A DNA stretch of 64,000 bases. It comes from Clostridioides sp. ES-S-0010-02 (GTDB lineage: Bacteria; Bacillota; Clostridia; Peptostreptococcales; Peptostreptococcaceae). Of this stretch, positions 56,569 to 64,000 are shown piece after piece. Under the pieces are notes generated by a model. The model made no database searches and was not told the origin of the DNA. It saw only the letters and a program-made list of their open reading frames with translations. The translations under genes and the position numbers were made by a program. The DNA is taken from assembly GCA_020641055.1 (NCBI GenBank), contig CP067345.1, positions 450,001-514,000 of the forward strand. Reading direction: 5' to 3'. Position 1 is the stretch's first letter, and each line of letters starts with the position of its first letter.

Positions 56569-57060
56569 TTAATCAACTAATAATAAGCCAAAGTGGTTTT
56601 GAATTTCTCCTTTTTCTCGTAAAGTATTTATTTCAAGTCCATTTGACCTTACTGTAGCAAAAACATCAATACCACATGCTTCCATTGATGGAGCAGTCTT
56701 GTTAGGAAAACTACAAGTATCAGGATTACATTTAGCACACTTTGTACAAGGGCCACTTCCAAAAGCAATTGATTTATAATATCCATCTAAAAAAAGTTCT
56801 CTTGCTATTTCAACAGCTAAAGGAGTAACAATACTCATTTTATGACATCGAAATAAAATAGCTTTTTTGTAACAATCTATTATTGCTTGCGTCTGTTGAT
56901 AGGTTGGAGTATTGGGTGGACAACAATGACTATGACCATATGTATTACAACCAAACTGACACTTATAAATTGTCCATGCTGCTGTGACAATCGTTTTAGG
57001 GTCTATTGAAACTGCAATGTCAGCTCCACTAGATTTTAATATTTCAAAGTATTTTTTCAT
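56569..57060 (-). CDS. DUF2284 metal-binding protein
   Basis: A 163-residue cysteine-rich protein: CQFGCNTYGHSHCCPPNTPTY, then GSGPCTKCAKCNPDTCSFPNKTAPSMEACGIDVF, the DUF2284 pattern with ferredoxin-like cysteine spacing. It probably binds an Fe-S cluster or metal; the role is unknown. AGGAGG precedes the ATG on the minus strand. It stands alone. Confidence 0.87.
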   Translation of the reverse strand: MKKYFEILKSSGADIAVSIDPKTIVTAAWTIYKCQFGCNTYGHSHCCPPNTPTYQQTQAIIDCYKKAILFRCHKMSIVTPLAVEIARELFLDGYYKSIAFGSGPCTKCAKCNPDTCSFPNKTAPSMEACGIDVFATVRSNGLEINTLREKGEIQNHFGLLLVD

Positions 57061-57339
57061 AATTTACCTCCTATCAAAAATAGTTTTATTTTTTATCTTG
57101 TATGAATGGTTAAATTTTACATATTCTTATACTTATGGTAACGCAAAAATACATATCAATCAAATCGATATATTTAAATTATGAATTAAATAAAAATGAA
57201 CTATAAACATATATGATAAATAAACTTACCTACTAATTTTTTGTCGTTAAAAATTTTCCATATTTCAATAACAAAATAAGAGTAAATACCATATATTACT
57301 TATGTCTGTAATATATAAAAGACAAAGGAGTTGTACATT

Positions 57340-58416
57340 ATGATTACAATAAGTTTGTGCATGATTGTTAAAAATGAAGAAGAAGTTATAGGCAGATGTT
57401 TAGAGTGTGTAAAGGATCTAGTAGATGAAATTATAGTTGTAGATACTGGTTCCACAGATTCCACAAAAGAAATAGTTTCAAAATATACAGACATGGTGTA
57501 CGATTTCGAATGGATAGATGACTTCTCTGCTGCGAGAAATTTTTCATTTTCTAAAGCTTCTAAAGACTATATAATGTGGCTTGATGCAGATGACATAATT
57601 TTAGAAGAGGATAGAAAAGAACTATCAAAAGTTAAAGAAAATTTAGATACTTCTATTGATATGGTCATGGCAAAATACAATGTATCATTTGATGAAAACG
57701 GAAAACCAACTTTATCATATTATAGAGAACGCTTATTTAAGAGAAGTTCTAATTATAAATGGGTTGACCCTATTCATGAAGTAATACCTCTTGTTGGAGA
57801 AATATTTTATTCTGACATTGCAATATCACATAAAAAACTTCATAGACAGGACCCTTTAAGAAATCTCAGAATTTTTGAAAAAATGATTTCAGAAGGTAGG
57901 ATATTGGAGCCAAGACATCAGTTTTATTACTCAAGAGAATTGTATTATAATGCAAGATATAAAGATGCTATAGAAGGTTTTACTAAGTTTTTAGACTCTT
58001 CAAAAGGGTGGATTGAGGATTGTATAAGTGCTTGCAGAGATTTAGCCACATGTTATTACTTAATTAATGATGAAAAAAGTGCCTTATATTCTTTATTTAG
58101 AAGCTTTGAATTTGATGAGCCAAGAGCAGAAGTTTGCTGTGATATAGGAAAGCACTTGTTTGATAGACAAAGATATAAAGAAGCTATTTTTTGGTATAAA
58201 GTAGCATTAACTAGAGATAAAAATGACATTAATGGAGGATTTAAGTCAAATGATTGTTATGGATACTTACCATATATACAATTAAGTGTATGCTATGACA
58301 AACTAGGAGAAATGGATAAAGCGATATCTTATCATGAAAAAGCAAAAGAAATCAAACCTAACGATAGTGCTATTTTGTACAATGAAAATTATTTTAGTAA
58401 ATATAAAAGTTATTGA
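57340..58416 (+). CDS. sgtA: Glycosyltransferase of the BclA3 locus (GT2 with TPR-like C-terminus)
   Basis: A 358-residue GT-A fold enzyme: ISLCMIVKNEEEVIGRCLECV, IIVVDTGSTDSTKEI, FEWIDDFSAARNFSF and MWLDADD (DxD-type metal site) are family-2 signatures. The C-terminal part has TPR-like repeats (FYYSRELYYNARYKDAIEGFTKFL... EAIFWYKVAL... AISYHEKAKEI). ATG 57340 follows AAAGGAG. It stands directly upstream of bclA3 in the same direction. In C. difficile the gene in this position glycosylates the BclA3 collagen-like region of the spore exosporium. Confidence 0.9.
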   Translation: MITISLCMIVKNEEEVIGRCLECVKDLVDEIIVVDTGSTDSTKEIVSKYTDMVYDFEWIDDFSAARNFSFSKASKDYIMWLDADDIILEEDRKELSKVKENLDTSIDMVMAKYNVSFDENGKPTLSYYRERLFKRSSNYKWVDPIHEVIPLVGEIFYSDIAISHKKLHRQDPLRNLRIFEKMISEGRILEPRHQFYYSRELYYNARYKDAIEGFTKFLDSSKGWIEDCISACRDLATCYYLINDEKSALYSLFRSFEFDEPRAEVCCDIGKHLFDRQRYKEAIFWYKVALTRDKNDINGGFKSNDCYGYLPYIQLSVCYDKLGEMDKAISYHEKAKEIKPNDSAILYNENYFSKYKSY

Positions 58417-58491
58417 TAAGTCACAATAATACTAATTTTGACATATTATATAGAGAGCATGAAAGCTCAAATATATTAGGAGGTGCTTTAA

Positions 58492-60552
<2,061 letters not shown>

Positions 60553-60564
60553 ATTATATAATTA

Positions 60565-60606
60565 AAAAAAGGCTTCTAGTATCTGATTGATATTAGAAGC
60601 TTTTTT
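60565..60606 (+). terminator. Terminator after bclA3
   Basis: AAGGCTTCTAGTATC pairs with GATATTAGAAGCTT and ends in six T. Confidence 0.88.
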
Positions 60607-60697
60607 ATATTAATTGATGAGCAGAATATAGCATACTATTATATAATATAAAATAATAGTATTAAATTAGAAAGAGATACTTTTTTGGGGGGATATT

Positions 60698-61459
60698 ATG
60701 AAAAATAGAATTGAAAAATTAATGAATAACTTTGTAAAAGATTATTATAATTCAAATGATGTGACTCAAAAGTGGCAAGAGCTTTTATTTGCCTATGCTT
60801 CTGCTGAAGATGAAATGTTTTATCAGTTAAAAAATATTGTAGGAACATCTCATGCTATGCCAAAAGATTTTTTAAAAGATGGTAAGACTATAATTACATA
60901 TTTTATACCCTTTGATAAAAACATAAATAATAGTAATATTGGAGGGCTCGAATGTTCAGAAAGTTGGGCAAGAGCTTATATAGAAACTAATAAATTGATT
61001 TCCGATTTAAATAATTTTTTATGTGAAGAGCTAGGCAACATGGGATTTGACTCCTATGCTATTCCTGGGTCATATAATTTTGATAATGATAAATTGATTA
61101 GTGATTGGTCACAAAGACATGTAGCATTCATAGCAGGTCTTGGAACTTTTGGTCTAAACAATATGCTTATTACAGAAAAAGGATGTTGTGGAAGGATAGG
61201 AAGTATAATCACAAGCTTAAAGTTAGAACCAACTAAAAGACCAGAAAAGGAATACTGCTTGTATAAACATAATAATAGTTGTAAAAAGTGTGTAAGTAAA
61301 TGTGTGAAAGAAGCTTTAAAAGAAGATGGGTTTGATAGAAATAAGTGTTATGAAATGTGTATGATAAATGAGAAAAAATATTCTTATATAGGTGGATGTG
61401 ATATCTGTGGAAAATGTATAGTTGGAGTTCCATGTTCAGTAATAAACCCATCAATGTAA
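60698..61459 (+). CDS. QueG-like (epoxyqueuosine reductase family) Fe-S protein
   Basis: A 253-residue protein with the reductase-like core AFIAGLGTFGLNNMLITEKGCCGRIGSIITSLKL, and a C-terminal two-cluster ferredoxin-type region (CKKCVSKCVKEAL and CDICGKCIVGVPC). The core motif is that of QueG-type corrinoid Fe-S enzymes, but the protein is shorter than QueG (about 370) and lacks its HEAT-repeat tail, so it may have another substrate. GGGGGGATATT precedes the ATG. Confidence 0.8.
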   Translation: MKNRIEKLMNNFVKDYYNSNDVTQKWQELLFAYASAEDEMFYQLKNIVGTSHAMPKDFLKDGKTIITYFIPFDKNINNSNIGGLECSESWARAYIETNKLISDLNNFLCEELGNMGFDSYAIPGSYNFDNDKLISDWSQRHVAFIAGLGTFGLNNMLITEKGCCGRIGSIITSLKLEPTKRPEKEYCLYKHNNSCKKCVSKCVKEALKEDGFDRNKCYEMCMINEKKYSYIGGCDICGKCIVGVPCSVINPSM

Positions 61460-61636
61460 AAGTTTTTTTTAATTAACAATTCTAATTTGATATATAATAA
61501 ACTACAAATATAAATAAAAAATAAAGAAATTATGTTGATTGACAACTATTTGTGCTATTGATAGACTTATATGTATCGCTGTGATATAAGGAGGGGTGAG
61601 ACTTTATGCTTGATTTAATCTTTATTTTTGCATAGC

Positions 61637-61692
61637 AAGGGCTATTGCAACTATAAAATTTAATATACAGATAGCCCTTTGCTATTCCTAAT
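61637..61692 (+). other. Hairpin with a tiny upstream ORF
   Basis: AGCAAGGGCTAT and ATAGCCCTTTGCT can pair around a 23-base loop before the CD3324-family gene. Upstream, GGAGGGGTGAG precedes a nine-codon frame MLDLIFIFA (61606-61635) ending at the hairpin. It may be a leader-type regulatory element or a decayed small toxin; neither is proven. Confidence 0.4.
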
Positions 61693-61721
61693 AAAAAATT
61701 ACTGTTTAATAGGAGAGCAAA

Positions 61722-62000
61722 ATGAGCTATAAAAAAGCAATACATATATTACCAGAAGAATTACTTGAATTGATACAAGAATATGTGGATGGAGAATGTA
61801 TTTATATTCCCAGAAAATCAAACAATAAAAGAGAATGGGGAAGTAATACATCTACTCGTGAAGATTTAACAATTAGAAATATGCAAATTTATGAAGATTA
61901 TCAAGTTGGTCATGATTTGCAGTATTTATCAGAAAAATATTATCTGTCTTTGAAGAGTATTCAAAGAATTATATTACAAGAAAAAAGAAAAGATATTTAA
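61722..62000 (+). CDS. CD3324-family protein (Mor-type helix-turn-helix)
   Basis: A 92-residue protein: ILPEELLELIQEYVDGECIYIPRKSNNKREWG, then REDLTIRNMQIYEDYQVGHDLQYLSEKYYLSLKSIQRIILQ. The second half is a helix-turn-helix like that of Mor regulators. The family is named after a C. difficile protein; its role is unknown, probably transcriptional. GGAGAGC precedes the ATG. A strong terminator follows. Confidence 0.85.
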   Translation: MSYKKAIHILPEELLELIQEYVDGECIYIPRKSNNKREWGSNTSTREDLTIRNMQIYEDYQVGHDLQYLSEKYYLSLKSIQRIILQEKRKDI

Positions 62001-62003
62001 GTG

Positions 62004-62041
62004 TAAGCCAGTATAGTTCTATAACTATACTGGCTTATTTT
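62004..62041 (+). terminator. Terminator
   Basis: AAGCCAGTATAGTT / AACTATACTGGCTT perfect stem with a four-base loop and T-rich tail. Confidence 0.88.
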
Positions 62042-62217
62042 CTTTTGTTAAAAATGTTTAAGGTATAGTTTTTTTTTAGTGGATGCTATAATTTAATTAA
62101 TTTCAGAAGCTTATATAATAAGAAAATTCAGCAGTAGTGTCTATATTAAGAGGAAATAATTTATTATATAAGTGTGTAATTGAAATTTAAATTTATTAAA
62201 AATTAGGAGGTACTGTT

Positions 62218-62268
62218 TTGAAAAAAATGCTTGATTATATTCCACCTTTTCACGACTTTCTATTTTAG
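62218..62268 (+). other. 16-codon ORF with strong ribosome binding site
   Basis: TTAGGAGGTACTGTT precedes a TTG start; the peptide reads MKKMLDYIPPFHDFLF. It is either a leader peptide for the DUF1062 gene or the start of a lost gene. The rest of 62042-62295 is AT-rich. Confidence 0.3.
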
Positions 62269-62295
62269 CAATATTATAGAAAGGAAAATGTATTT

Positions 62296-62859
62296 ATGCA
62301 AAAAATTACTTGGGAGATTGAGTATAAATCCCAATTGCCAGTAATTAGGTACTGTAAAAAATGTGGGAAAAAGACTGAATACATCTGTTCAGATTTATTT
62401 AGAGTGAATGCCCAACATAAGTATTTAGATATTTGGTTAATATATAAATGCTCAAATTGTGATTCAACATGGAATTCAACTATATATTCTCGTATTAATC
62501 CAAAAAACTTAAATCCAGAGATATTAGAACAATTTTATACGAATGATTATAATCTTGTTAAACAATATGCTATGAATGTTGAGTTTTTACATAGAAATGG
62601 GGCGAAAGTTGGCATCCCAGAATATAAAATAGTAGGTCAAGATATTTGTATTGATGACTCTACACAAATTCGTATTACAAGTAAGTATCCATGTCAATTA
62701 AAGGTATCCACGTTATTACGTGAGAAGCTTGGCATATCTAGAAAGGTCTTTGAAGACATGTTAGACTGTGGGATGATAAAAAGTATATCTGGAGTTGACC
62801 TAAGGAGAAGTAAGTTAAATTATGAGATTGTGTTACAAATTGGAAAGAGTAAACAATAA
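62296..62859 (+). CDS. DUF1062 family protein
   Basis: A 187-residue protein: WEIEYKSQLPVIRYCKKCGKKTEYICSDLFRVNAQHKYLDIWLIYKCSNCDSTWN has two CxxC pairs, a zinc-ribbon start typical of DUF1062. The C-terminal part (LKVSTLLREKLGISRKVFEDMLDCGMIKS) looks like an S4-type small RNA-binding domain. This suggests an RNA- or ribosome-associated role; that is inference. AAAGGAAAATG lies before the ATG. Confidence 0.83.
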   Translation: MQKITWEIEYKSQLPVIRYCKKCGKKTEYICSDLFRVNAQHKYLDIWLIYKCSNCDSTWNSTIYSRINPKNLNPEILEQFYTNDYNLVKQYAMNVEFLHRNGAKVGIPEYKIVGQDICIDDSTQIRITSKYPCQLKVSTLLREKLGISRKVFEDMLDCGMIKSISGVDLRRSKLNYEIVLQIGKSKQ

Positions 62860-62972
62860 TATTTAAATCGGTTAGACCAGCCAGTTTAACATGTTTTATG
62901 TAACATCATTTTAAATAAGTATAGCAGCTTTAAAAAATACAAAGAAGCTATACTTATTTGTGTATAATAGCA

Positions 62973-63083
62973 TTATCTTTTTTCTAGATTTTCTAATATC
63001 TCATAGTAGTGTGTTGTAGCTAGTGCACTTGGCTTACCTTATCTGATAAATATTGATTTTCTATGTTCATTTCTTAACTCCAT
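62973..63083 (-). pseudogene. C-terminal remnant of an unidentified gene
   Basis: On the minus strand MELRNEHRKSIFIR, a stop, and GKPSALATTHYYEILENLEKR read in one frame and then terminate. The text looks like a real protein end but no upstream part remains. I cannot name the family. Confidence 0.35.
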
Positions 63084-63139
63084 TTCATATTAGATTCTGA
63101 CTAAATTTATCAAGAATTCTACTACAATAGTATCAATGT

Positions 63140-63769
63140 TTATAATTGATTTACTTTATTCAAAATTGCATCTATAGCTGTGTCAGGAACAACTGCTAAG
63201 TCTTCTGCATTAAAATAATAAATTATATTAGAGTCAAATAATATATTTGAATTTGGTGGAAATTCATCATCTCCAAACCAAAGTATAAATATCATAGAAG
63301 TATTACCTATGTATGTAAACTTATAAGCTAGGTCACCCATCTTTACTTTTTCAGCTCCAATATTCTCCATGACCAGTTTATATTTATCTATTTTAGATGT
63401 AAAGATTTCTGAAAGTCTTGCTAGAGTTCTATTTAGAAAGTTAGGATAATAGACATTGCCTCCAGGAACTTCTTTAAAAGTTATATATTTATTTGTAAGA
63501 GGTATACCTTTAGAATTACACAAATACCTAAGCATTAGAATCTTAAGTTCGAAATTTTTACAGAGACTTCCATTGCTATTCCAAACTTCTCCACTCGGAT
63601 AATCAACTATATACTGTCTACCAAAAAAATCAATAGTAAATTTGCTTGAATCACTATTAAAGTCAATATTACTTAAATTACTAATTGTATGAGGGTCTAA
63701 TTCTTTGAGTTTTTTTCGTGCATAATCAAATGGAACATTATAATTACTTGTTTTGATATTTTTATCCAT
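63140..63769 (-). CDS. DUF3786 family protein
   Basis: A 209-residue soluble protein: YARKKLKELDPHTISNLSNIDFNS, FTIDFFGRQYIVDYPSGEV, RYLCNSKGIPLTNKYITFKEVPGGNVYYPNF and GDLAYKFTYIGNTSMIFILWFGDDEFPPNSNILFD are DUF3786 blocks. The family is found in anaerobes, often near corrinoid or Fe-S genes; function unknown. GGAGGAAAATATT precedes the ATG. The right end of the window (63770-64000) is AT-rich with no feature seen. Confidence 0.83.
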   Translation of the reverse strand: MDKNIKTSNYNVPFDYARKKLKELDPHTISNLSNIDFNSDSSKFTIDFFGRQYIVDYPSGEVWNSNGSLCKNFELKILMLRYLCNSKGIPLTNKYITFKEVPGGNVYYPNFLNRTLARLSEIFTSKIDKYKLVMENIGAEKVKMGDLAYKFTYIGNTSMIFILWFGDDEFPPNSNILFDSNIIYYFNAEDLAVVPDTAIDAILNKVNQL

Positions 63770-64000
63770 AATATTTTCCTCCGATTTAAAGACCTATGTA
63801 TATATTTATAAAAAGTTTTCTTATTATTGATTTTATTATATATCCAGAATATTACAATATTAAATTAATAAATAAATTTTGCTATTTAAAGGAATCTATG
63901 TAAAATAAATATTAAGTGTTTAAAATATAAATTTTTTATGTTTGAAGTGTTAAAATGATTCTACTATAAAATATTAATTAATTGCTTTAAGTTATAATAT

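Overview
The window is about 64 kb of AT-rich Firmicutes chromosome that I assign to Clostridioides difficile. The main evidence is the pair sgtA (glycosyltransferase) and bclA3 (collagen-like exosporium glycoprotein) at 57.3-60.6 kb, a CD3324-family protein at 61.7 kb, the dnaE-pfkA-pyk-rlmD gene order, and clostridial-style GGAGG ribosome binding sites with some TTG/GTG starts. The assignment rests on family recognition, not on a database search.

Region 1 (1-7.6 kb) is core: the 3' part of dnaE, pfkA, pyk (with the extra C-terminal PEP-utiliser domain) and rlmD. Region 2 (7.5-25.8 kb) is a decayed Tn916-family integrative conjugative element inserted in the 3' end of rlmD. Near-identical 18-bp att copies flank it at 7521-7538 and 25751-25768, and the displaced native 3' end of rlmD lies beyond the right copy. 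The backbone follows Tn916 order: two DUF961 genes (one broken), FtsK-like coupling protein (broken), oriT, MobT relaxase, TcpD, ArdA, TcpE, VirB4 (broken and truncated). It then jumps by deletion into a serine recombinase that lacks its catalytic N-terminus. The element can no longer transfer by itself, yet it carries an intact, translationally coupled three-gene ABC-3C conflict system (nuclease-like effector, middle component, DUF3732 ATPase), an intact Mom-like protein and an intact ArdA. Its LPXTG/thioester adhesin and a HEPN-like gene are frameshifted.

Region 3 (25.9-40.6 kb) is a chromosomal accessory stretch of regulators and export or resistance-type genes. It holds a TetR regulator with a hydrolase, a diguanylate cyclase, and a three-gene ABC exporter preceded by a long structured leader. 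A second copy of that leader stands before a broken RNHCP gene. Also here are a CDP-alcohol phosphatidyltransferase, a MATE remnant, a macrolide-type glycosyltransferase with a truncated TetR gene, PadR plus SDR, an orphan response regulator, and an ABC-F protein behind a leader-peptide attenuator.

Region 4 (40.8-57.1 kb) contains mgtA behind an M-box riboswitch and a second, uORF-overlapping terminator-like hairpin; a membrane SBP-SBP-GGDEF-EAL c-di-GMP protein; an Lrp/AsnC regulator with an apparent ATA start; a DJ-1/PfpI protein; a divergent HxlR/nitroreductase pair; a divergent B3/4 protein and MocR regulator; an ABC-2 exporter with LytTR and DUF3021 genes; and an AraC regulator overlapping clpP. 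Region 5 (57.3-64 kb) holds sgtA, bclA3, a QueG-like Fe-S protein and several small conserved proteins. No rRNA, tRNA or CRISPR array was seen.
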